Source: Gloeocapsopsis dulcis
GTDB lineage: Bacteria > Cyanobacteriota > Cyanobacteriia > Cyanobacteriales > Chroococcidiopsidaceae
Length of the DNA stretch: 64,000 nucleotides
Direction: 5' to 3'
Assembly (NCBI RefSeq): GCF_032163395.1
Contig: NZ_CP119968.1
Coordinates: 419,501-483,500 of the forward strand
Part shown: positions 18,171 through 26,776 of the stretch, one piece after another
Position numbering within the stretch: the first letter of the stretch is position 1
Layout: the number at the start of each line of letters is the position of its first letter
Notes under the pieces: model-generated
Database searches by the model: none
What the model saw: only the letters and a program-made list of their open reading frames with translations
Told to the model about the DNA's origin: nothing
Position numbers and translations under genes: made by a program

Positions 18171-20450
18171 ATGGCTTTAATTGATGAAGTAAAACAAGTG
18201 TGCGATCGCCTAGCGCCTCAAGGATGGCGAGACTTACTTTTACAACACGGTTTAGATATTACTGCAACTGACTTACAGCAAGAACTCGTAAAAGAATTAC
18301 CCACAATTGATCGCAATCTTCCAGGATTTACCGATTTTGCCGTAAATGGAATTCGCGGTATCGAACCAGGAAGCCCCGCGCGGAGTCTGCTGTATCACGC
18401 CCTAGCAAGTTCGGCGGTGCATCCTACATCTGGTGCTGCAACCAACACAGAAGTTTATCCTACTTTGGCAGAGTTGGATGTTATTGAAAACTACATCTAT
18501 AGCCTTGCAAATCGTAGCTTAGCAGATTTTCCGAATGCAGTTATTGCGGTTTTTGCGTATCAGTATCGCATTGCTGCACGGAGTCCGCATGGAATTCATG
18601 CTGATATGGCATTTTCGCGTACTGGAGTTGCGCGGGTGGGGACAGAGGTAGCAAATTACAGCGCTGCTCGACGTAGTTTTTGGGTAGAATCTAAAAACGA
18701 TCACGATCGCCTGGCAGTAATGCCCGCACGTTATGCCGCTTTTCTTGCCGTAGAACGTCGTCCGAGTACTGATGATGCCATTTTAGAAGAACAACCAAGC
18801 GATCGCACGCGGCGGTTTTTGTTTCCTGTGCATAAATTATTTCCTGGTGATGAATGCTTGCGCGATGTGAATATCACCTTAGAGTTTCTCGAATATCACC
18901 GTAACGAGAAACTACAGCGCGTACACACCCATGGTGGAATTCCTGTTTTAAGTGGATTTGATATAAATAAACCTCCATTTGTGCGCGATTCGCGTAATTC
19001 GAGTGACCTGGTACAATTACAATCAGTCAATGCCTCGGTTTTGCTTGTACCACAGCCAACACCACAGTTAGTACACACCGTAACTCAAAGAAATTCTATA
19101 ACTAATCGCGAAGAAATCGTGCGGTTTCGCGTACCACCCGAAAACTTCAATAATCGATTCTGGACATCTTATCAAATTGCCGCGAATGGTAGAGGACGCG
19201 AAGCACCAGAGTATGTCAATATGCGACATTTGGTAGAAACAAGTGCGACAGGCGAACAAAAATTAGTTGATTTGAATCAAGCGATCGCCTCAGAAGATGA
19301 ATTTTTACGAGTTCTTGCTGAAGGAAACTACGAAGCCGCACACTTTAGCGACAACTCTTGTGATGGTTGCATTAGTGTAAGAGTCAATGGTTTATCTGAA
19401 ATTGCAGTACGTTCAGCCTATTCTTTAGTTACTGCACCAGATTTCTTTCCCCTCGCCGATCAAATTGCGATTGAACATTGGGCGGATAACTTCTTACCCA
19501 CTTTACGCGATCAATTTAGTCAAGGAGGACCATCACCATTATCAGAAGGTAGACAACCCCCAAATCCAGATTTACCTTTACCAGATAGTGAAACTAAAGC
19601 CTTTCAACGCAATGAAACTGCGATCGCGGCGATCGTTGGTACTGCACCTCGTACTACTAATTCACCTGTCGCCAGTCAACTTAATAGCTTAGTTAGTTTT
19701 CTTCCTGATGCAGCTTCTAATGTTTTTGCACCTGGTTGGGATGTTTCGTTAGGACAAGACAGTCAAGGAAATTTCTACGCAGCTTATGGCTTGGGAAGCC
19801 CTTTTCCTGAAGATGCTAAACTTTGTGCTGCGCTTAATTCATATTGGCCTGCTGTAGCACCCGATGCTGCGCGGACGTTTGGGATTCTTTCTGCACCGAC
19901 TGCATTACCACTCTTAGATGATGAACTCGGTTATCACCTGCAACATCCACGCGTAAAAGCTGGGGAAGTCCAATCGCAACTTGGATGGGATGGCGAGTAT
20001 GGTCCTTTCTTTGAAGATTTTGATGGACTATTTGTCAATTTTGCAAATAAAGACCGTTCTGATTACATTTCTAATGCGCTTGCTGGTCAAATTCGCGTAT
20101 CAGAACTCGCGCAGGTAGACAGTGCAGAAATTATTCGACGTATGGAAGCCTTGCGCTTTTGCATTCGCGTGTTACCGCCAAACGATACAGTCAGTACGAC
20201 TCAGTTGTTACTTGTCTCTGCGGAGATTGCAGATTGGTCATCGCGTGGCGATCGCGCACAACCAACGTTGCAAGGTTTTGGCTATTTATACGTATTTGCC
20301 ACAGTTCAAGGAAGCGAACAAATTACCCACGATGTCCGCCGCAAACGTATCCGCGTGCGAAATCGTTTCACTTGTCAAATAACGCAAAATACTTTGTGTT
20401 GGCAACAAGATGATGGTGAATTCCGATGTGAAGTCAATGAACCGATCTGA
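18171..20450 (+). CDS. Candidate LodA-like (CTQ quinoprotein) oxidase
   Basis: A protein of 759 residues that I cannot assign with certainty. LodA-like features: an ARVG motif (GVARVGTE, about residue 150), and a C-terminal segment with Asp548, Cys552 (D-x3-C) and Trp559 before PAVAPD. In LodA the same D-x3-C spacing holds the Asp and the Cys that forms cysteine tryptophylquinone, and the partner Trp lies at a WPxxRPD-type motif. FAPGWDVSLG lies upstream at about 519. The following gene encodes a LodB-like flavoprotein, which in known systems matures the cofactor. No signal peptide. LodA oxidases release H2O2 and ammonia from amino acids. Against: the N-terminal about 90 residues (RGIEPGSPARSLLYHALAS) do not look like LodA, and C-to-W spacing is only 7. 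Confidence 0.5.
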   Translation: MALIDEVKQVCDRLAPQGWRDLLLQHGLDITATDLQQELVKELPTIDRNLPGFTDFAVNGIRGIEPGSPARSLLYHALASSAVHPTSGAATNTEVYPTLAELDVIENYIYSLANRSLADFPNAVIAVFAYQYRIAARSPHGIHADMAFSRTGVARVGTEVANYSAARRSFWVESKNDHDRLAVMPARYAAFLAVERRPSTDDAILEEQPSDRTRRFLFPVHKLFPGDECLRDVNITLEFLEYHRNEKLQRVHTHGGIPVLSGFDINKPPFVRDSRNSSDLVQLQSVNASVLLVPQPTPQLVHTVTQRNSITNREEIVRFRVPPENFNNRFWTSYQIAANGRGREAPEYVNMRHLVETSATGEQKLVDLNQAIASEDEFLRVLAEGNYEAAHFSDNSCDGCISVRVNGLSEIAVRSAYSLVTAPDFFPLADQIAIEHWADNFLPTLRDQFSQGGPSPLSEGRQPPNPDLPLPDSETKAFQRNETAIAAIVGTAPRTTNSPVASQLNSLVSFLPDAASNVFAPGWDVSLGQDSQGNFYAAYGLGSPFPEDAKLCAALNSYWPAVAPDAARTFGILSAPTALPLLDDELGYHLQHPRVKAGEVQSQLGWDGEYGPFFEDFDGLFVNFANKDRSDYISNALAGQIRVSELAQVDSAEIIRRMEALRFCIRVLPPNDTVSTTQLLLVSAEIADWSSRGDRAQPTLQGFGYLYVFATVQGSEQITHDVRRKRIRVRNRFTCQITQNTLCWQQDDGEFRCEVNEPI

Positions 20451-21459
20451 AGCAGCAATTGATGTTCTCATTTTAGGTGCAGGACCAGCAGGCACTGCGA
20501 CAGCGATACAATGTGCTCAAGCTGGACTCAATGTCACGATGATTGAACGCGAACAATTCCCGCGCGATCGCCCTGGAGAAACACTGCACCCAGGAATTGA
20601 ACCTTTACTACAACAACTAAGTGTTGCTGAACAAACTTTAACTCCTGACTTACTGCGTCACCTAGGAATTTGGGTGCAATGGAATCAATCGCAATTTGTC
20701 CCCTTTGGCAAAGATGATACAGGCGTGTGGCGTGGCTTTCAGATCTGGCGGGCAGATTTTGACGCTGCCTTACTCAACCATGCTAAAAAGTTAGGAGTCA
20801 AAGTGCTACAACCTTGCTGTCCTCAAGCACTTCTTCTCAGTAATAATCGAGTGACAGGTGTAAAAACATCGCAAGGCGCATTACATACAACCTATGTTGT
20901 CGATGCAACCGGAAGTCACCACTGGCTAGCGCGTCAATTAAAATTACCAATTACACATTACACTCCACGCTTGATTGCCCGCTACGGTTACGCTGTAGGA
21001 GAAATTCCCCAACATACACCAGCGATCGCCGCAGATAACCAAGGTTGGACTTGGACAGCCAGAGTCCGCCCCCAACTCTATCAATGGACGCGACTACTGT
21101 TCTACCAAGAACAGATCGATAAACACTGGATTCCCCCAGAATTTACCCAACTGCAACCAATTAGTACCAACGCCGCCGATGTCACTTGGCGCATTGTCGA
21201 ACATCCAGCAGGTAATGGTTACTTCCTCGTAGGCGATGCAGCCGCAGTACTCGATCCCGCAGCCTCTCACGGCATACTCAAAGCAATTATGTCCGGTATG
21301 ATGGCAGGACATGCGATCGCCCAAATCATAAACCACGATCAACTTGAGTCAGTTGCAATTCAAGCCTACAATCGCTGGCTACACAACTGGTTTCAACACG
21401 ACATCCAAAAATTAAAAGAATTTTACACCACCTTGCCAAACCCCCCGCAATGGCTCTAA
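20437..21459 (+). CDS. FAD-dependent oxidoreductase, LodB-like
   Basis: A flavoprotein of about 340 residues. The FAD-binding motif is DVLILGAGPAGTATAI near the N-terminus. The segment RDRPGETLHPGIEPLL follows, then GDAAAVLDPAASHGILKA, the second FAD-contact motif of this monooxygenase-like family. I chose ATG 20437 because it leaves nine residues before the first beta strand; ATGs at 20410 and 20413 are alternatives. The start lies inside the end of the upstream gene (14-base overlap from 20437, 41 from 20410), which suggests translational coupling and a joint role. LodB-type proteins form the quinone cofactor of LodA-type oxidases. A plain aromatic monooxygenase or halogenase-like enzyme is the alternative. 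The gene is convergent with the cysteine desulfurase; only 4 bases separate the stops. Confidence 0.72.
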   Translation: MNRSEAAIDVLILGAGPAGTATAIQCAQAGLNVTMIEREQFPRDRPGETLHPGIEPLLQQLSVAEQTLTPDLLRHLGIWVQWNQSQFVPFGKDDTGVWRGFQIWRADFDAALLNHAKKLGVKVLQPCCPQALLLSNNRVTGVKTSQGALHTTYVVDATGSHHWLARQLKLPITHYTPRLIARYGYAVGEIPQHTPAIAADNQGWTWTARVRPQLYQWTRLLFYQEQIDKHWIPPEFTQLQPISTNAADVTWRIVEHPAGNGYFLVGDAAAVLDPAASHGILKAIMSGMMAGHAIAQIINHDQLESVAIQAYNRWLHNWFQHDIQKLKEFYTTLPNPPQWL

Positions 21460-21463
21460 TTGT

Positions 21464-22630
21464 TTACACAATCATCGCTTGCTTGCGCAGACTAGAAATA
21501 GTTGCGATCGCATACTCTCCCACGCGATCAATCTCCTCTGCGGTATTAAACCGCCCAATCCCAAACCGAACCGAAGCATAAGCTAAAGCTTCAGGATACC
21601 CCAACGCTATCAGAACGTGAGAAGGCGCAGTTTTCGCTGAAGAACACGCTGCGCCAGAGGAAACCGCCATCACAGGCTGTAATCCGAGTAACAATGCTGC
21701 ACTATCCACACCTTCAACCGAGATATTCAGATTGCCTGGTAATCTTTGTGTAGGATGTCCATTAAGATGAATACCGGAGACTTGACTCAACTGTTGCCAC
21801 AACTTATCCCTTAACGCAGTCAAGCGCTGAGTTTCAGATTCTTGTTCTGCTAACGCAATTTCTACCGCTTTCGCGAATCCGACAATCTGTGGTGGATACA
21901 GCGTTCCCGATCGCATTCCGCGTTCGTGTCCCCCACCATGTAATTGTGGCGCAAGTTGTACTCTAGGATTGCGCCGCCGTACATATAATGCACCAATACC
22001 TTTAGGACCATATACTTTGTGTGCAGTCATTGATAATAAATCAATTTTCATCGCCTGCACGTCTAGCGGAATTTTACCAATTGCTTGCGCCGCATCACTG
22101 TGAAATAGTACGCTGCGATCGCGGCACATTTCTCCAATTTCTGCCAAAGGCTGCAACACACCAATCTCGTTATTCGCCGCCATCATTGAAACTAAAACCG
22201 TATCAGGGCGGAAAGCTTTTTCTAACTCAGCTAAATCAATTAATCCGTCGTTTTGTACGGGTAAAAATGTCACTTCAAAACCAAGCGATCGCAAATACTC
22301 ACACGGGTCAAGTACTGCATTATGCTCAGTTTGTAAAGTAATAATATGCCGCCCTTTTTGAAAGTAAGCTTCTGCAACACCCTTAATTGCTAAATTATTT
22401 GCCTCTGTTGCCCCACTTGTAAAAATAATTTCTTCTGGCGTCGCACCAATTGCCTGTGCTAAAGTATTCCGTGCTTGTTTAACCGCCGCCTCTGCTGCCC
22501 AACCATAAAGATGACTTGTGCTTGATGGATTACCAAAGTGTTCGGTAAAGTACGGTAACATTGCGGCTAACACGCGTTCGTCCACAGGTGTCGTTGCATG
22601 GTTATCTAAATAAATCGGGCGATTAGCCAT
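21464..22630 (-). CDS. Cysteine desulfurase, NifS/IscS family
   Basis: A PLP enzyme of 388 residues. The protein begins YLDNHATTPVDERVL. The PLP lysine is Lys205 in MTAHKVYGPKG, and the catalytic Cys is Cys329 in SSGAACSSAK. These belong to the group I NifS/IscS type. It takes sulfur from L-cysteine as an enzyme-bound persulfide for Fe-S clusters and thio-modified tRNAs. It stands alone, convergent with the flavoprotein gene. No isc, suf or nif neighbours are seen, so I leave the gene symbol empty. Start ATG at 22630 with MANRPIYL. Confidence 0.95.
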   Translation of the reverse strand: MANRPIYLDNHATTPVDERVLAAMLPYFTEHFGNPSSTSHLYGWAAEAAVKQARNTLAQAIGATPEEIIFTSGATEANNLAIKGVAEAYFQKGRHIITLQTEHNAVLDPCEYLRSLGFEVTFLPVQNDGLIDLAELEKAFRPDTVLVSMMAANNEIGVLQPLAEIGEMCRDRSVLFHSDAAQAIGKIPLDVQAMKIDLLSMTAHKVYGPKGIGALYVRRRNPRVQLAPQLHGGGHERGMRSGTLYPPQIVGFAKAVEIALAEQESETQRLTALRDKLWQQLSQVSGIHLNGHPTQRLPGNLNISVEGVDSAALLLGLQPVMAVSSGAACSSAKTAPSHVLIALGYPEALAYASVRFGIGRFNTAEEIDRVGEYAIATISSLRKQAMIV

Positions 22631-22808
22631 ATTCTTAACTTAATACTTGTCCTATATTTTTTAATATACCGAGAACTTTATTGGCTAAATAGAAATAGCT
22701 AGATATACAAGATTAAGCATCACACACTATTGAGCTAAATCATCTGCACCTGGTTACTTAGTAGTAAGTCTTACCAATTATCACTAAAATTATGGCTTCC
22801 TAATTAGC

Positions 22809-24590
22809 ATGAATGTTCCTATTAAACAGTACGCTAAGCTACTTGGTAGCTACTTGAAGCCGCAGCAAGGTCGTGTTGCGTTGTTTGCTGTTGCATTGCT
22901 TACGAGTATTGGCTTACAAGTTCTTAGCCCGCAAATTTTAGGCTATTTTATTGATACTTCAATTGCTGGCGCATCAGGGCAAGTTTTATTTGTGGCAGCA
23001 TTACTCTTTATTGGTGCCGCTGTTCTGACACAGTTATTGTCGGTTATTGCAACCTATTTAGGTGAAAACGTTGCTTGGACTGCTACTAATGCACTAAGAG
23101 CAGATATTGTAGAACATTGCATTCAATTAGATTTATCGTTCTATAAATCACGCACATCTGGCGAGTTATTAGAAAGAGTAGATGGAGATGTTAATGTTTT
23201 ATCGCGCTTCTTTTCGCAATTAGCAATTCACACACTAGGTAATGGCATCCTCTTAGTAGGTATTCTAGTAGCGCTATTTTTCGAGAATTGGTTAGCAGGA
23301 GTCAGCTTAACGCTATTTTCGCTCTTTGCCTTGACGATATTATTGAGTTTACATTCTTTTGCCGTAGCACCCTGGACAACTTATCTGCAAGTCAGTGCAG
23401 AATTCTTTGGGTTTATTGGAGAACACTTAGTCGGGAGAGAAGATATTCGTGCTAATGGTGCTGTTAGCTATGTCATGCGGCGTTTTCATCAAATTTTACA
23501 ACGCTGGCTGCCAGTTTACCAAAAGGCTCGTTTTACAAGTACTATTCTTTGGTCAACGTCTGTTGGTTTGTTCACAACTGGAAATGCGATCGCCCTCGCG
23601 GTGAGTGCGTATCTATGGAATCAAAATGCGATTACTATCGGCAGTGCTTACCTGATTTTTCACTACACTAACTTACTAAATCAACCAATTGAACGCATCC
23701 GCGAAGAACTCGAAGAACTACAACAAGTCGAAGCGAGTATTTACCGTATTCGCGAAATCCTGCAAATACAGTCGCGTTTAAGTAAAGGAGGCGATCGCCC
23801 TCTTGTGCAAGGTGCGCTATCGGTAGCTTGCGAACAAGTTTGGTTTTCTTACCAATTAGCGCAGCAAACAGCCCCAAACTCCTACCTCACGCCTCAAGAA
23901 TGGACACTCCAGGACATCTCTTTTTACCTTCCTGCGGGTCAAGTTTTGGGTTTGTTAGGGCGCACAGGTAGTGGTAAAACAACATTGGCACGGCTATTGC
24001 TTCGGTTTTATGACGCGCAATTAGGTTGTATTCGTCTGGGGGATGTGGCGATCGCCCAAACACCATTAACAACACTTCGACAACGTGTCGGCTTAGTGAC
24101 GCAAGATGTGCAACTATTCCAAGCAAGTGTTCGCGATAATCTTACCTTTTTTGATTCCACAATTCCTGATGTACAAATTTGGCAGACACTAGAATTATTA
24201 GGTCTCACAACTTGGTTGCGATCGCTTCCTGAAGAACTCGATACTCAGCTTGATGCTAATAGCGGTGGACTCTCCGCTGGACAAGCACAACTTTTGACTT
24301 TTGCGCGCGTTTTTCTCAAAAACCCTGGTTTAGTCATTCTTGATGAAGCATCTTCTCGCCTCGATCCCATCACTGAACACTTAATTGAACAAGCTGTAGA
24401 TAGATTACTCGACCGCTGCACAGGAATTATCATTGCCCATCGGTTACAGACTGTACAACGCGCCGATCAAATCTTGATTTTAGATCAAGGACGCATATTA
24501 GAGTACGGCGATCGCCAAAGTTTGCTCAATAACCCTCATTCTCATTTTTCTCGACTATTAAAGGCAGGAACAACAGATTTTTTGGTGTAG
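22809..24590 (+). CDS. ABC half-transporter, exporter fold, fused membrane and ATPase domains
   Basis: A protein of 593 residues. Six membrane segments (about residues 20-310) are followed by an ATPase domain: Walker A GRTGSGKTT (about residue 380), signature LSAGQ, and Walker B LVILDEASS with the catalytic Glu present. No Cys-peptidase or other extra domain. It works as a half-transporter and must pair with itself or with another half. The partner could be the ABC protein at 31675, which has a weakened Walker B. It precedes the AraC regulator by about 175 bases and so may belong to the iron island, but no Fur box was found directly upstream. Confidence 0.93.
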   Translation: MNVPIKQYAKLLGSYLKPQQGRVALFAVALLTSIGLQVLSPQILGYFIDTSIAGASGQVLFVAALLFIGAAVLTQLLSVIATYLGENVAWTATNALRADIVEHCIQLDLSFYKSRTSGELLERVDGDVNVLSRFFSQLAIHTLGNGILLVGILVALFFENWLAGVSLTLFSLFALTILLSLHSFAVAPWTTYLQVSAEFFGFIGEHLVGREDIRANGAVSYVMRRFHQILQRWLPVYQKARFTSTILWSTSVGLFTTGNAIALAVSAYLWNQNAITIGSAYLIFHYTNLLNQPIERIREELEELQQVEASIYRIREILQIQSRLSKGGDRPLVQGALSVACEQVWFSYQLAQQTAPNSYLTPQEWTLQDISFYLPAGQVLGLLGRTGSGKTTLARLLLRFYDAQLGCIRLGDVAIAQTPLTTLRQRVGLVTQDVQLFQASVRDNLTFFDSTIPDVQIWQTLELLGLTTWLRSLPEELDTQLDANSGGLSAGQAQLLTFARVFLKNPGLVILDEASSRLDPITEHLIEQAVDRLLDRCTGIIIAHRLQTVQRADQILILDQGRILEYGDRQSLLNNPHSHFSRLLKAGTTDFLV

Positions 24591-24684
24591 CCTGGCGACT
24601 AAAGTGGTGGCTGAACTATAGCTAATTGCCCGCTAATTGCTGTTATAGCTTTCAATCGCTCAGCTCTTTTCTGACATATTATTA

Positions 24685-24703
24685 GTTAATGCAAATAATT
24701 AGC
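24685..24703 (+). promoter_or_regulatory. Candidate Fur box upstream of the AraC gene
   Basis: GTTAATGCAAATAATTAGC matches the consensus 19-mer GATAATGATAATCATTATC at 14 of 19 positions. It lies 63 bases before the ATG of the AraC-type regulator, a usual position for iron-repressed regulators of siderophore systems. Such matches can occur by chance in AT-rich DNA. Confidence 0.45.
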
Positions 24704-24766
24704 ATTTGTCCTAGCAAAAGCCTTTGTTAGCTGAAGACCTATCTTGATTTTGTCGGAGATTGCTCA

Positions 24767-25774
24767 ATGAGCTTAAAACTTTCAGATGTGGATTGGAGCG
24801 AATTGTGGCAAGAAGAAGACACAAAAGCGATCGCCCAATCAGATTTCTCTGAGCAAATTTGCAAATTTTCTGGGCAAATCGGGAAGGGAAGCGATCGCTA
24901 TATTCCGCTACGCAATGGATTGCACTTGATGATGTGTGACTATGAACTGCAAGAAGATCTAACTTTAGATGGGCAACACTGCGACATAACTTATCCCAGC
25001 AGTCTCTGTGTCAGTTTTGTCGTTGCTGGAACCGTTAGAACGATCCATCATGGGTTAACGGATGACATTTTTGAGGTTCCAGGAAAAAATTACCTGGAAT
25101 TTGTGCCTGGAGGTAGAGAAACTGAAGATTGGGCGGCTGGCGATCGCATTATTAAAATTCGAGTAGGTATTACAACAGAAGCACTGCGGACAATGAGTCA
25201 TGATTCTGTTGCTGCCTTGCCCAAAGAATTAAGACTACTCGTTGAAAGACGAGAGTTACCGCCTTTCTATCGGCTGGAAACAACTACTCCTGAGATGCAT
25301 ATGGCGCTACAGCAAATCATGAACTGCCCTTATCAGGGATGGACTCGTCAGTTTTATTTAGAAAGTAAGGCATTAGAATTGCTGATTTTATGGTTAACCC
25401 AAGCGGCTAAACTTGACAGAACGCCCAAGTTGTGCAGTTTCTCCCCTAGTGATATCGATTGCCTTTATCGAGCAAAAGACCTTTTAACCTGCAACTTAAG
25501 ACAACCGCCTTCATTGTTAGAACTAGCGCGGCAAGTCGGTCTAAATGACCGCAAGTTGAAGCAGGGTTTTCGTCAAGTGTTTGGCACAACAGTTTTTGGC
25601 TATTTGCACGACTACCGAATGCAGCAAGCACAACAGTTGCTAATCGCAGGGCAGATGAATGTTAAAGAAACAGCGCGATTGGTAGGTTACGCCAGTCAGA
25701 GTTCATTTAATGCTGCATTTAAGAAAGCATTTGGTGTGAATCCCAAAGCTTTACAACGAGGGGTAAAGCAATAA
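24767..25774 (+). CDS. AraC-family regulator, PchR-like
   Basis: A protein of 335 residues with an N-terminal ligand-sensing domain (about 1-220) and a C-terminal AraC double helix-turn-helix (about 245-330: LLELARQVGLNDRKLKQGF, then VKETARLVGYASQSSFNAAF). The AraC members that flank siderophore receptor genes (PchR type) activate those genes when iron is scarce and ferri-siderophore is bound. A candidate Fur box lies upstream (24685-24703). A tandem repeat in front of the receptor gene (26621-26657) is a likely operator. Two unrelated small genes separate it from the receptor gene. The siderophore cannot be named. Confidence 0.9.
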   Translation: MSLKLSDVDWSELWQEEDTKAIAQSDFSEQICKFSGQIGKGSDRYIPLRNGLHLMMCDYELQEDLTLDGQHCDITYPSSLCVSFVVAGTVRTIHHGLTDDIFEVPGKNYLEFVPGGRETEDWAAGDRIIKIRVGITTEALRTMSHDSVAALPKELRLLVERRELPPFYRLETTTPEMHMALQQIMNCPYQGWTRQFYLESKALELLILWLTQAAKLDRTPKLCSFSPSDIDCLYRAKDLLTCNLRQPPSLLELARQVGLNDRKLKQGFRQVFGTTVFGYLHDYRMQQAQQLLIAGQMNVKETARLVGYASQSSFNAAFKKAFGVNPKALQRGVKQ

Positions 25775-25827
25775 GACCTGCATATACTTAAGCTAGATGA
25801 TAACAGCAGCATCAGGAGTAGCACGAT

Positions 25828-26328
25828 ATGACTGCACCCTTAGAAACGCAAGTAGGCGCGACTCAGTATGAGGTAGATTTTGTGTCCTGGGTTGAACAAC
25901 AGGCGGCACTGCTAAAGGAAGGACGCTTGAGTGAGCTAGATGTCACGAATCTCATGGAAGAGGTGGAGGAGTTGGGACGATCTGAAAAACGGGCTTTGCG
26001 AAGCCAGCTTATCCGAGTGATTAAGCATTTATTAAAACTAAACTACCAACCAAACGCCTTTTATTATCTCAACAGTTGGCGCAGCTCGATCGCTGAAGGA
26101 CGTACTCAACTCAAACTGATTCTACAGGATTCGCCCAGCCTCAAGCCCTATCTAGCACAGGTACTTGCCGATTGTTACCAAGATGCCGTTACCGAGGCGG
26201 TTACTGAAACTGGATTGATCAAAAGGACGTTTCCTCAAGAATGCCCTTATTCTCAAGAGGAAGTACTTGATCCGATGTTCTTACCTGTGGATGGTACATT
26301 TAACGAATTGACTGTTGAGGATCGCTAG
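25828..26328 (+). CDS. DUF29-family protein
   Basis: A protein of 166 residues with the DUF29 pattern: YEVDFVSWVEQQAALLKEGR, then MEEVEELGRSEKRALRSQL, and HLLKLNYQP. It is mostly helical and acidic-basic alternating, with no membrane segment. The family is common and multi-copy in cyanobacteria and has no proven function, though it is sometimes found near toxin-antitoxin-like or mobile genes. It is followed 66 bases later by DUF6887. Confidence 0.85.
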   Translation: MTAPLETQVGATQYEVDFVSWVEQQAALLKEGRLSELDVTNLMEEVEELGRSEKRALRSQLIRVIKHLLKLNYQPNAFYYLNSWRSSIAEGRTQLKLILQDSPSLKPYLAQVLADCYQDAVTEAVTETGLIKRTFPQECPYSQEEVLDPMFLPVDGTFNELTVEDR

Positions 26329-26394
26329 TTATGCTCCGCGAATGCTGTTACTAGAGGTAGTAGAAATTACCCCTAGTGGTAGGAGGATTATCCG

Positions 26395-26601
26395 ATGAGC
26401 CGCCCAGACTTTTCTGTTATGACCGAGCAGGAATTACGTGCTTATGTATTAAACCATAGGGAAGACAAAGTGGCGTTTGAAGCTTATTTAGATAAGGTAC
26501 GTCAACGCCCACCAATTGCTGTGATTGAGCCAGAGGAATGGAGTGAGGAGAAAATGCAAGAAGTACTTAATCTAATCAAACAGCGCAACGAGCAGGTTTG
26601 A
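26395..26601 (+). CDS. DUF6887-family small protein
   Basis: A 68-residue protein beginning MSRPDFSVMTEQELRAYVLN and containing AFEAYLDKVRQRPP, which fits the cyanobacterial DUF6887 family. Such genes often pair with a DUF6888 gene, which is not found here. The start is preceded by GTAGGAGGATTATCCG: a good Shine-Dalgarno (AGGAGG), though about ten bases from the ATG. The function is unknown. Together with the DUF29 gene it sits between the AraC regulator and the TonB receptor, as if the pair had been inserted. Confidence 0.75.
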   Translation: MSRPDFSVMTEQELRAYVLNHREDKVAFEAYLDKVRQRPPIAVIEPEEWSEEKMQEVLNLIKQRNEQV

Positions 26602-26620
26602 GGGTGGACACTCGGAGAAT

Positions 26621-26657
26621 AAAAAGTCCGGTTGGAAGAAAAAAAAGTCCCGTTGAA
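26621..26657 (+). promoter_or_regulatory. Tandem direct repeat, candidate AraC-type operator
   Basis: AAAAAGTCCGGTTGGA (26621-26636) and AAAAAGTCCCGTTGAA (26642-26657) match at 14 of 16 positions and are 21 bases apart, two helical turns. They sit about 120 bases before the TonB receptor start and downstream of the AraC gene. AraC proteins typically bind such direct repeats, so this is the probable activator site for the receptor. Confidence 0.6.
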
Positions 26658-26776
26658 ACAATTTGCGATCGCCCAACACCCTCGCACACATTGTAGAATT
26701 ATTTTTGCAAAAGATTATCAACTAATAGATAGAGAAGCAGGTAAACCCCTACTCTCTATTCAAGGTGTGTGGAGCA

